Shown here piece by piece: positions 16,949 through 25,659 of a stretch of DNA of 64,000 nt. The DNA comes from JANQHO01 sp965218075 (GTDB taxonomy: Bacteria > Bacteroidota > Bacteroidia > Flavobacteriales > Schleiferiaceae), in NCBI GenBank assembly GCA_965218075.1, contig CBDCJZ010000003.1, forward strand, positions 2,189,930-2,253,929, given 5' to 3'. Made by a program: the position numbers and the translations under genes. Position 1 is the stretch's first letter, and every line of letters starts with the position of its first letter. The notes beneath the pieces are model-generated. The model worked only from the letters and a program-made list of their open reading frames with translations, made no database searches and had not been told where the DNA came from.

Positions 16949-16956
16949 CAAAGATA
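16949..16956 (-). promoter_or_regulatory. -7 element TATCTTTG directly before the small membrane protein
   Basis: Minus-strand TATCTTTG sits 4 nt before the ATG, so transcription would begin at or near the start codon (leaderless mRNA). No good -33 element was seen. Confidence 0.4.
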
Positions 16957-17480
16957 TTTAATAATTAAAGAGAGTTCAGTGGTAAGTATTGAGTTAAAAC
17001 ACCAAAAAAGATATGACCTACCTTATGAGTGCCGCTCTAAAGCTAGGGAGCTTATCTAAAGGCATAAAAACCCCCGATGAGAAAAGATTTAAAGCTGTGC
17101 ATTAAAAGACGTAATCGAAAAATTGTAACTCAAAACAAATTAGGGTTTTGGAACTCAAAAGTTCCTAGTTATGATAAGCTGTACTGTCTAAAGTTCCTCA
17201 TATGGTTTTTCAATCCGCTTAAAGTCGGATCGTTTTTACTTTTATTTCTACAGGTCACACTGATTCGTAAGATTTTTTTCGGCAAAGATTCTCTCATTTG
17301 CTTAAAAGACCTGACTTTGGCATCATTATATCATTATCCTGATCTTATGTTTCAAAAGACTTTACTTTTAATGTAAAGAAGATATTGCTTTAATAAAAAA
17401 CCGTTGAGTCATAAAAACTTTTACCCTAATTAATTTCTTAACTCCTTCCACCCTTTTTGTTAGGGTGTTTTGCCCTAGAG
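16957..17480. other. Non-coding, decayed
   Basis: I find no recognisable gene. A 99-codon frame at 17077-17376 has composition unlike a protein and no family resemblance. Confidence 0.5.
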
Positions 17481-17499
17481 ACTCAAACTCCTTGTCCTC

Positions 17500-18300
17500 C
17501 TTTATCCCCTTGCCATCTTGCCTATTATCGAAGGATTTGAATCTGCATCGGCCACCTTACCAGCAAAACCAAGAAGTATTCTGTGCTTCCACATACACAA
17601 TGGAGTTATGAGATGGCTTGCTCCAATGAGGGTTGCCTGAGATTTGCTGTGCCGAATTTTGCCAATATATGGAATCTCCACAGCAACCTAATCTTGGACG
17701 GATCACAAGGGGTATCCAGAAGTAATCAACCATCTAATCCTAATTTATGTCCGATTTGAGTAATTATACCATTTCAAGCTGCTTGGAATTGGGCTTTAGC
17801 TATACGCGTCACGGCAAAGAAAGTCATGCTAATGACAAAGTATGGATAAGAGGCAGTGGTGACTGACCCTTGGATAAGTATCTATAGACCTTTATGCTAA
17901 TCAGGGTGCGTCAAGTGCCTACAATCATGTGGGTGGGCTTAGGCATTGATGCTGCTTTAGCAAATGCCCTACTTCCCAAAACAGTATTGACTACTTTTCA
18001 GGGTCCGTTTTGGTCAGGAAGATCAATCATTAGCCAGTCTTCTCACACAAACCGACAGGTTATTCTTTCGATGATATTAGCTATTCTGTTCGTTCCCTCT
18101 AGCTTGACGTATACAGTTGCCACATCCAACTCAGCTAATATTAGCTGGACTTCCGAAGACGCTTCTAATGGGACTCTCCCGGGTTTATTCCAGGAATGGA
18201 CAACTTTATGTACGATGTGTCCAAGCTTTATCTTAAAGTGGTTTAACCCCCTCCCTGGCAGTGATTACGATGATATGTATAGGACAGTTGTGGCGTAGGC
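17500..18300 (+). pseudogene. Remnant of large secreted adhesin-like protein (MAM/jelly-roll domain)
   Basis: Pieces in shifting frames match a domain common in Bacteroidota secreted proteins. They include LPIIEGFES, WSYEMACSNEGCLRFAV, LILDGSQGVSRSNQ, the pair KESHANDKVWIRGSGD and GLGIDAALANALLPK (about 17815-17965), and VRFGQEDQS near 18005. Family versions read ...FESGS...NGRLRF...LDGS...NDVWIRGDD...VRFGQE. The many stops and shifts show an old pseudogene. Assigning it to a MAM/concanavalin-like module is my inference from the pattern. Confidence 0.5.
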
Positions 18301-18748
18301 AATGTGAGTAGTTGGGATCTCTTGGAGATTCGAGACTTCTGTATAGGTGAGCTTCTTGAGAGCTCTCTTCACATCTATCCAATATACAAGTGATAGGGGT
18401 TTTCAATCTTGAGCTTGGCTCAACTCTTGGTAAGGGTATGAAAATCCGCATTGTCAATATATTTAGGATAACTGATTCTAGAAAGTCAGTTGGAGAGCTT
18501 TATTGGAAACTACAGAAAAAGATTAGCTATAGGAACTTATTGCAGTGAAGTATATCTACTACAACTGATTACGGAGGGGCTACTGTGAACCGGTGTATTA
18601 TTTTACAGTGAAAGCCAATAAAGCTTTTGCTTTGGACCTTTGCCGAAATTACCGGAAAAAGGGTTTTCCATAAACTTCTTTTCAAGAAAATAAAATAGCA
18701 TGGATCTTTTTATCAAACTCGCATTATTTATTATATTTAAGAAAAAAC
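18301..18748. other. Non-coding, decayed
   Basis: No gene recognised; it probably continues the remnant upstream. Confidence 0.45.
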
Positions 18749-19072
18749 TTATAGATTTCGTTTAATATCCAGCAAGGCTTGTTTCATTATTTGCAGGCGG
18801 CTTACCGTCTGGGCTATTTTGGCTATATCTTCTTTATTTTGATTTAGTTTTGCTTTGGCTCCTCTTAAAGTAAAGCCACGCTCTTTTACCAAGTGGTAAA
18901 TCAGTTTTAAATTCTCCACATCCTTAATAGTAAAGAAGCGGTTTCCTTTTTTATTCTTCTTGGGCTTTAGGATATCGAATTCTTTTTCCCAAAAACGGAT
19001 ATGTGAAGGGTTGATACTAAATATTTCGGCTACTTCACTAATTGAATAGTAGCGTTTTGTGTTATTATCCAT
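18749..19072 (-). CDS. MerR-family transcriptional regulator
   Basis: 107 residues. A winged helix-turn-helix of the MerR type occupies residues ~8-75: YYSISEVAEIFSINPSHIRF, then WEKEFDIL and GNRFFTIKDVENL. A short coiled tail follows and there is no ligand-binding domain or cysteine sensor, so it is the small Bacteroidota type whose effector is unknown. It starts 5 nt after the M23 peptidase stop and is cotranscribed with it, a common arrangement in this phylum. Confidence 0.92.
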   Translation of the reverse strand: MDNNTKRYYSISEVAEIFSINPSHIRFWEKEFDILKPKKNKKGNRFFTIKDVENLKLIYHLVKERGFTLRGAKAKLNQNKEDIAKIAQTVSRLQIMKQALLDIKRNL

Positions 19073-19077
19073 AGCTA

Positions 19078-20049
19078 TTAATCAAATGATTGGTTGACCT
19101 GATTAGCTAGGTTGATGATGATGGTGAACTCCTCAGGTGAAAGTTCACCATAGTAGAAATTTACGGGATTCAAGCACTTTCCGTTAAGGCGAACTTCATA
19201 ATGCAGGTGAGGGCCACTTGAACGTCCGCTATTTCCTATATAACCAATTACTTCACCCCGTTTTACTTTCTGTCCAACTCGTACCTCGTACTCACTCAAA
19301 TGAGCATAAACCGTAGTATAGCCATATCCATGATCTATTTTTATGTGTTTTCCGAAGCCGTTGAACTTGTCATTTCTTCTAATGATGATACCATTTCCTG
19401 TGGCGTAAACTGGAGTACCGACTCTTGCGCTAAAATCCACTCCGTAGTGCATTTTAGGAGTCTTGGTGAAAGGGTCTAAGCGCATACCGAAACCCGAAGC
19501 CAGTCTTTTCATATCTTTATTGGCAATCGGCTGTATAGCTGGTATAGCTTCCAAGAGTCTGGATTTGTCCTTTGCCAGTTCCACTAGCTCGTCAAAAGAG
19601 TGGTTTTGTAAATATACTTGCTTGGTAAGACGATCCATTTTCCAAGCTGTTTGCTTGATCAGTTCACTATTTTCAAAGCCTTCTAACTTTCGATAATGGC
19701 CGGCCCTACTAAAGTTGGTTTTGCGAATAGATTTAGGAATGGGGTCCGCTTCAAAAATCACCCGATAAATATTATTATCTTTTTGTTGAAGTTCGCCTAG
19801 TACGGCTGCTAATTGGTCCATATGTTCATTCAGGATTTCATACTGGACGTTCATATTTTCTAGCTTGCGTTTCAGGAGTTTTTCTTTAGGTGAGTCAATA
19901 AAATTATCGGCTAGCAGATAAAAAATGAAGGCAAATAAAACCAAAGAAGATAGAAAAATAGCCGCATCACGCAAGCGGGAACCAAAGCTTTTTCCCATTC
20001 TTTGGTAAGATAATGTTTCGGGGTCGTAATAATATTTGACCTTGGTCAT
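19078..20049 (-). CDS. M23 (LytM-type) peptidoglycan metallopeptidase
   Basis: 323 residues. A membrane anchor at about 31-48 (AAIFLSSLVLFAFIFYLLAD) precedes a coiled-coil segment (about 55-160) and a C-terminal M23 domain. Zinc ligands are visible in HYGVDFS and HLHYEVR, with HIKIDHGYGYTTVYAHLS between and GNSGRSSGPHLHYEV closing the site. It is expected to sit in the inner membrane facing the periplasm and to cut peptide cross-links, or to regulate division amidases if inactive. The ligands look complete. It is transcribed divergently from alaS; the alaS promoter reaches into its first codons. Confidence 0.93.
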   Translation of the reverse strand: MTKVKYYYDPETLSYQRMGKSFGSRLRDAAIFLSSLVLFAFIFYLLADNFIDSPKEKLLKRKLENMNVQYEILNEHMDQLAAVLGELQQKDNNIYRVIFEADPIPKSIRKTNFSRAGHYRKLEGFENSELIKQTAWKMDRLTKQVYLQNHSFDELVELAKDKSRLLEAIPAIQPIANKDMKRLASGFGMRLDPFTKTPKMHYGVDFSARVGTPVYATGNGIIIRRNDKFNGFGKHIKIDHGYGYTTVYAHLSEYEVRVGQKVKRGEVIGYIGNSGRSSGPHLHYEVRLNGKCLNPVNFYYGELSPEEFTIIINLANQVNQSFD

Positions 20050-20063
20050 ATTTTCTACTTTTG
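20035..20063 (+). promoter_or_regulatory. Promoter of alaS (TTTG-N17-TACTTTTG)
   Basis: A TTTG at 20035-20038 and TACTTTTG at 20056-20063 with a 17-nt spacer match the Bacteroidota sigma-70 consensus (TTTG, TAnnTTTG). The predicted start is near 20070, giving a leader of about 100 nt before alaS. Confidence 0.7.
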
Positions 20064-20173
20064 CGGAATCATTGAGACAATTGAAAATCTTAATTGGCTA
20101 AGATATAGGCTTACAAAATGCCAGTAACAGTCGCCAAAATTACATAAATGAATACTTTTTTGTTCAAAAGCTG

Positions 20174-22750
20174 ATGGATGAAGATCATCAATGGAGTTCC
20201 CATAAAGTTAGAAAGAAGTTTTTAGACTTTTTTGAAAGTAAAAGGCATGCTATAGTATCTTCATCCCCAGTAGTGCTAAAAGACGATTCAAGTTTGATGT
20301 TTACCAACGCAGGCATGAATCAGTTCAAGGATTATTTTCTAGGCAATGCCGAACCCAAAACCCCTAGGATAGCCAATACTCAAAAGTGTTTAAGAGTTAG
20401 TGGTAAGCATAATGACTTGGAAGAAGTTGGTTGCGATACTCACCATCACACTTTGTTTGAAATGCTCGGAAATTGGAGTTTTGGTGAATATTTTAAAAAA
20501 GAAGCAATTGCCTGGGCTTGGGAGCTTTTAACGGTTGAATTTAAGCTGAATAGAGACCGCCTTTACGTCACTATATTTGAAGGTGATGAAAACGAAGGCT
20601 TAACAAAGGATACGGAATCTTACGAAAACTGGAAGCCCAAAATCGGTGAGGATCGCATCCTGAATGGAAATAAAAAGGATAATTTTTGGGATATGGGAAC
20701 TATTGGGCCCTGCGGGGCTAGCTCCGAAGTTCACATTGATCTTCGGAGCGAGGAGGAACGCCGGAAAATAGATGGGAAAACTCTGGTAAATCGGGCTCAT
20801 CCTCAAGTAGTAGAAATTTGGAATCTAGTATTTATAGAGTTCAACCGTAAAACAGATGGCTCTCTGGAAAAACTATCGAGCAAGCATGTAGATACCGGGA
20901 TGGGGCTTGAAAGATTATGTATGGCCTTACAAAGTAAAGCTTCTAGTTATGATACAGATGTTTTTATCCCTCTTATTAAAAAAATAGAGGCTTTGAGCGG
21001 CAATATCTACGGTGAGGATGAAAAGCAAGATATTGCCGCTCGAGTAATAGCCGATCACTCAAGAGCGGTAGCTTTCATCATTGCTGACGGGCAACTACCT
21101 TCTAACAATGGTGCAGGTTATGTCGTCCGCAGAATACTGCGTAGAGCTATCCGTTACGGCTTTTCATATCTGAACCAGAAAAAGCCATTTATATATCATT
21201 TGGTAGATATCTTGGTAGAGCAGACGAATGAGTTTTTTCCAGAGATCGGCACCCAAAAAGAATTAGTTAAAAATGTAATTCGTCAAGAGGAAACATCTTT
21301 CCAGCGAACCTTAAAACAAGGTCTCAAGCGTTTAGATCAGATTATCAGAAATACTGAAGGGAATGTCGTTGAAGGGGCACGGGTTTTTGAGTTATATGAC
21401 ACTTATGGTTTTCCTTCCGATTTAACAGCCTTGATCTTATGTGAGAATAATCTGAGTTACGATTGTGGTGGATATGAAGCGGCGATGAAGCAGCAGCGGG
21501 AAAGAGCTCGTAATGCAACTCAACTGGACATCGGAGACTGGGTAGAACTGGAAAAAGACAAGGAAGAAGAATTTATTGGTTACGACATCTTAGAAGCTGA
21601 ACTACAGATTACTAAATATCGTAAAGTAACAGCTAAAAAGAAAGAACAATATCAATTGGTATTCAATCTTACGCCTTTTTATCCTGAAGGAGGAGGTCAG
21701 ATAGGGGATACTGGCTACATTGAAAGTGATAAAGAAAGACTTAATATAGTTGATACTAAAAAAGAGCACAGTATAATTATTCACTTGGTGAATGAGCCAC
21801 CCAAGAACCCTAGAGATATTTTTAAAGCTGTGGTTGACTCTGCCAAAAGAATTGATACTGCTTATAATCACACAGCTACCCACCTTTTGCATCAGGCTTT
21901 AAGAGAAATTCTGGGGGCTCATGTGGAACAAAAAGGTTCTTTAGTACACCCAGATTACTTGCGGTTTGATTTCACTCACTTTTTAAAAATGAGTGATGAG
22001 GAGTTAAGTAAGATTGAGAAACGAGTCAACGAACACATTCGAAATAATTACCCTTTGGAAGAGTATCGTAACATTCCCATGCAGCGAGCTGTAGAAATGG
22101 GAGCCAGAGCATTATTTAGAGAAAGATACAGTGATACGGTACGGGTTATAAAGTTTGGTGATTCCATTGAGCTTTGCGGGGGTACTCATGTGCAGGAAAC
22201 CGGTCAAATTGGCTTATTTAAGATCCTCCATGAAACCTCAGTAGCTTCTGGCATTCGCAGGATAGAAGCCGTTAGTGGACAGAGGGCCCTGCGTGTAAAT
22301 AAGCGTATGGAAATCCTGAATAAGACATTAGCTGGGATGGAGAACACCTTTGATTCCAGTCATGTGAAGAACATCAGTAAGATGTTAGCTGAGAGAGAAA
22401 AACAAACCTGGTTAACTGAAGCCGAAAGAAAAAATGGAAACTTGTGGATTGTCCGTCAAACGGATTTGAAGATAGGTCAGATAAAAGATTTGCTTTTCCA
22501 GATCAAAAATGAAAGAGACAATGTTATTGCTATTATAGGTACGAAACAGCACGACAAAGCTCAAATAGCAGTTGCCTTTTCCGACAAGCTAATTAAAATA
22601 AAAGGCTATCACGCTGGTAATATAGTAGCAGAAGTTGCTAAAGAAATACAGGGGGGAGGAGGTGGACAACCTGGCTTTGCCACAGCAGGGAGTAGAAATC
22701 CTTCTGGCTTGCAGAAAGCAATTAGAAAGGCTAAAGGCATGATATCGTGA
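20174..22750 (+). CDS. alaS: Alanyl-tRNA synthetase
   Basis: 858 residues, close to the usual ~875. The class II catalytic core starts near residue 10 (FLDFFESKRHAIVSSSPVV; FTNAGMNQFKDYFLG). The editing domain carries the metal-binding HTATHLLHQ and CGGTH motifs. The glycine-rich C-Ala end (GGGGGQPGFATAGS) is intact. It charges tRNA-Ala and hydrolyses mischarged Ser/Gly. A nearby upstream codon could also serve as the start; the ATG at 20174 is chosen as the first with family-like spacing. Confidence 0.97.
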   Translation: MDEDHQWSSHKVRKKFLDFFESKRHAIVSSSPVVLKDDSSLMFTNAGMNQFKDYFLGNAEPKTPRIANTQKCLRVSGKHNDLEEVGCDTHHHTLFEMLGNWSFGEYFKKEAIAWAWELLTVEFKLNRDRLYVTIFEGDENEGLTKDTESYENWKPKIGEDRILNGNKKDNFWDMGTIGPCGASSEVHIDLRSEEERRKIDGKTLVNRAHPQVVEIWNLVFIEFNRKTDGSLEKLSSKHVDTGMGLERLCMALQSKASSYDTDVFIPLIKKIEALSGNIYGEDEKQDIAARVIADHSRAVAFIIADGQLPSNNGAGYVVRRILRRAIRYGFSYLNQKKPFIYHLVDILVEQTNEFFPEIGTQKELVKNVIRQEETSFQRTLKQGLKRLDQIIRNTEGNVVEGARVFELYDTYGFPSDLTALILCENNLSYDCGGYEAAMKQQRERARNATQLDIGDWVELEKDKEEEFIGYDILEAELQITKYRKVTAKKKEQYQLVFNLTPFYPEGGGQIGDTGYIESDKERLNIVDTKKEHSIIIHLVNEPPKNPRDIFKAVVDSAKRIDTAYNHTATHLLHQALREILGAHVEQKGSLVHPDYLRFDFTHFLKMSDEELSKIEKRVNEHIRNNYPLEEYRNIPMQRAVEMGARALFRERYSDTVRVIKFGDSIELCGGTHVQETGQIGLFKILHETSVASGIRRIEAVSGQRALRVNKRMEILNKTLAGMENTFDSSHVKNISKMLAEREKQTWLTEAERKNGNLWIVRQTDLKIGQIKDLLFQIKNERDNVIAIIGTKQHDKAQIAVAFSDKLIKIKGYHAGNIVAEVAKEIQGGGGGQPGFATAGSRNPSGLQKAIRKAKGMIS

Positions 22751-23439
22751 AGAAGATGATATCATTGCCATTGCTCTTGGCTTATAGTCTGGTTTGGGGG
22801 CAGAAAGATGGTAAGGATAATATCGACTACTATACAGATAGCCAGATAAAGCATTCTCGTTTTAGCTTAGTCTTCAATTTAAATCCCAATTATACCGATA
22901 GAAGGTTGATTAACGATGAAATTCCATCCGGGGGAACTTTTGATTTGCTTGATGAAAAGTCCGATGGATCTTTTCAATTGAATTGCAATCTGAGTTTGTT
23001 CTATGTTGTTAGGACCTGCACTTGATATAGGCATAGGTTTTGGATGTTTTAAGGAGCTTATTCGGTTGAAAATACCCGGTTCCGCAATCAATTAAACGAC
23101 ACTATTTTAAATAAACTCGAAGTAGATGTAGATATGTTTACGGTTCCTATTAAACTCAATTTTAATACTAATCTCACTGATATATTTGACTTGGAAGTAG
23201 TGCCTTTAGTAGAATTGGCTTTCATAAGCGCCTATCAACAAAGCTTTAGCCCTAATAAGGGAGGAAATCCAATAAATCTCAGTTTAAACGACGAAGTAAA
23301 AGATATAAATTATATTGTAGGTCTGGGTTTAAGAGGCAATGTCAAATATATGCTGAATGCCATCATGAAGCCCGAAAACTTCCCCCGGGAAATACTTTAT
23401 TCATTTGGGATGGGCATAGGACTCAAGTACTTTTTTTAG
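22747..23439 (+). pseudogene. Outer-membrane beta-barrel protein, frameshifted
   Basis: Starts with GTG overlapping the alaS stop. The first frame (to 23025) gives a signal peptide (LPLLLAYSLVWGQ) and beta strands (FSLVFNLNPNYTDR). It is broken near 23015 and again near 23060. The intervening pieces ALDIGIGFG and SVENTRFRNQLNDTIL are in other frames. The last frame (23134-23439) holds FTVPIKLNFNTNLTD and ends in GMGIGLKYFF, a terminal aromatic strand typical of barrels. Likely a PorT/OmpA-like barrel, recently inactivated. Confidence 0.7.
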
Positions 23440-23440
23440 C

Positions 23441-23797
23441 TTATTGCATAAGAACAGCTTTAATTACATCATCGCCCCTACCATCGTTGGCAATAAAACT
23501 TAGGTTGATCTGATCAACATGAGCATTAGCCAAACCAGAACCGGAAAAACTAATATTTTCACTAACTTGTGCTGGAATAGAAATTTTTAATTCATCTATC
23601 TCCGCTTTAACAAGAGTATTGGAGATGTTGTACAATCCATTGATAATGATCTCAGATGAAGCGGTACCCGATATAATATCTACTACGTAAAACTGTGGGG
23701 CAGAGATGCCACTATTTTCTACGCAATCCCAAATTCCTAAGTAATCATCCCTTCGATTGATATTATTATCTTCATTGTCTGGTTCACAGGATGTCAA
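23441..23797 (-). CDS. Putative lipoprotein, signal peptide out of frame
   Basis: 118 residues visible from a TTG at 23797. No recognised domain; it looks beta-rich (IIINGLYNISNTLVKAEIDEL). Directly upstream in the same frame is a hydrophobic run ending in the lipobox LTSC, but the only ATG (23849-23847) is one base out of phase, across a run of seven A (minus strand, 23846-23840). With six A the protein would begin MKKFNIFILE and continue through the lipobox. The body of the gene is intact, so this is either a miscount in a homopolymer, phase variation, or very recent loss. It is convergent with the barrel remnant, 1 nt apart. Confidence 0.6.
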   Translation of the reverse strand: MTSCEPDNEDNNINRRDDYLGIWDCVENSGISAPQFYVVDIISGTASSEIIINGLYNISNTLVKAEIDELKISIPAQVSENISFSGSGLANAHVDQINLSFIANDGRGDDVIKAVLMQ

Positions 23798-23849
23798 TAT
23801 TGCTACAGCACAACAACATTCAAGAATAAATATATTAAATTTTTTTCAT

Positions 23850-24452
23850 TCTTAAATTTCGAACTCACCTATTTTTTTTGGTATTTCTAATTTGATAGAC
23901 ATAACGTAATATTTGAGTTAAAAAGTTTATGTAAGATAGAAAAATTTACTTCTTGTAGCAACGTAAAAAATAGCAAAAGTAAGAGAAGGAGGGAAAACGA
24001 TCTTATTTATGTAAGACTTGCGGGTATAAAGCTTAACTGTTGCTAAAGTAGATAAAGCCATGCAGCGATTTTAGATAACTTCAAACTCTGAAGCTATATT
24101 TAGTGGGAAACCATTATCTTCTCTGTGTTTGGATCCTTGGCTTAAGAAAAGATTGGTGTGCTAAGATCAAAATCAGAGTCAAATTAACGTCAAGATGGAA
24201 GTTTTTACAGTCAATAAAGGTTTTTAAATAATCAAAAAATCATAATAAAATCGATGAAAAATTCATATTTACTCTAGCCTTCATGAACTATTTTTTCATG
24301 TGAAAAAGATAAATCCGATATCAATTTACAGTGAAATATTGACGGAATACAATCGACTTATTTTTTTACCATTTACCTTAGGGTTTGTAGGGATATGGCC
24401 ATTACAGAAATACAAGCTACAGACAAGTCTTCCAAAGATGGCGGACAGTCCG
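23850..24452. other. Non-coding
   Basis: A-T rich; I see no gene remnant or RNA structure I can name. Confidence 0.5.
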
Positions 24453-25138
24453 TTATAATGAGTATGTAGATTGTTTGATTGAGGATTGACGGCTTCTTAG
24501 ATCCAGGCCATGACCCCATCTAAAATATATTCCTAAAAATTCTACATTTTTTACTAATGGTTGCTTAGTTGTAAAGTAGGAAGGTAGGAATGAAAAATGA
24601 ATGTCAATTTCAGTATAGGGAATCCAAATCTGTGAGGGGGTAACAGTTGAAGCCGATTTCACCACTAAATGCCATTTGTTGAAAGTTTTTAAAATTCGAT
24701 AAACCTATACCCCAATTCCTAATAAAAACTTAATCTGACGATGTTTTGAGAAGCTCGCTCGAATCTAAATAAGCAGCTGATTTCAAACGCTCGAAGATGG
24801 TTTGATCTAATTCATTGATTTTTAAAATCTCATTAAATTATTAGGAAGTTGACGATAATAATATAACGTATCTATTCTTTTCCAGTATACGTTTCAAGTA
24901 TATCTAAATGAAATTTAGCCAAAAAATCTAGTTATGCACCAGAACCTAATTTATGTTTATCACTTTCGGTAGAAAGGTTTAACGAAATCTCCTGATAGGC
25001 GTATCCTATTCCAAACATAAATTTTTTACCCGATGAGTTATTAGCTCGTCCAAATGTATCTACTTTTAAAACCAGCGCAAATACAATTATCGAAATAAAA
25101 AACAATTGTTTGAAATTTACAAACAAAGGCTGCTTCAC
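24453..25138 (-). pseudogene. Remnant of a secreted/outer-membrane protein
   Basis: The minus strand begins at 25138 with a signal peptide-like stretch (LFFISIIVFALVLKVDTFG) followed by KKFMFGIGYAYQEISLNLST, which resembles a first barrel strand, then stops at 24932. Downstream pieces (for example WGIGLSNFKNFQQMAF near 24690) fit strands in other frames. Too degraded to name. Confidence 0.4.
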
Positions 25139-25659
25139 TCTTTCAAGCTAATTATCGTCTTGAATACTTTACTTTGTGTCTTCTCGTACTGTAAGAAGAT
25201 GCCATCATCAATAAACTCATTTCTAAAAAACACCCGATTCACGGTCTAAGCTTTCGCCAATCATAAACCTCATGTAGCATCACCGGCAATTCTTCTCACA
25301 CAAGTCCAAAATCTCATTTGTACTTGAGCATCACCTTCATCCATAATAATCGAGAAATAGAGATGATTATTATTTTGCAAAACGGCATTCCAAGTAAATG
25401 GAACTGTGCTTGGGCACTGGAGGCTGTCCCATAGTCAGCTGGGTTAAAACTTCATTTTGATTATATATCGCGTAATTAGAGCCAGAGATTTTAATTCTAT
25501 TAAATCAAACGAAGGCCTCTATAGACAACTGCATCCATGTATAAAATTCTATTGATTTTAAGTTAATGCTATTTCTCTCGCCTATCATTGCGAATATCTA
25601 TGCCGACAAGGGAGGTAAAGGCAATAAAAATATCATGACTTCCACAAGTCTAATCAAAG
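25139..25659. other. Decayed sequence
   Basis: About 520 nt without an open gene. Minus-strand scraps such as NEVLTQLTMGQPPVPKHSS look like former coding sequence but cannot be assigned. Confidence 0.45.

Noticed and set aside
17461..17480. TAGGG...CCCTA hairpin as terminator
   Set aside because: Short stem, no T-run, and no gene ends nearby.
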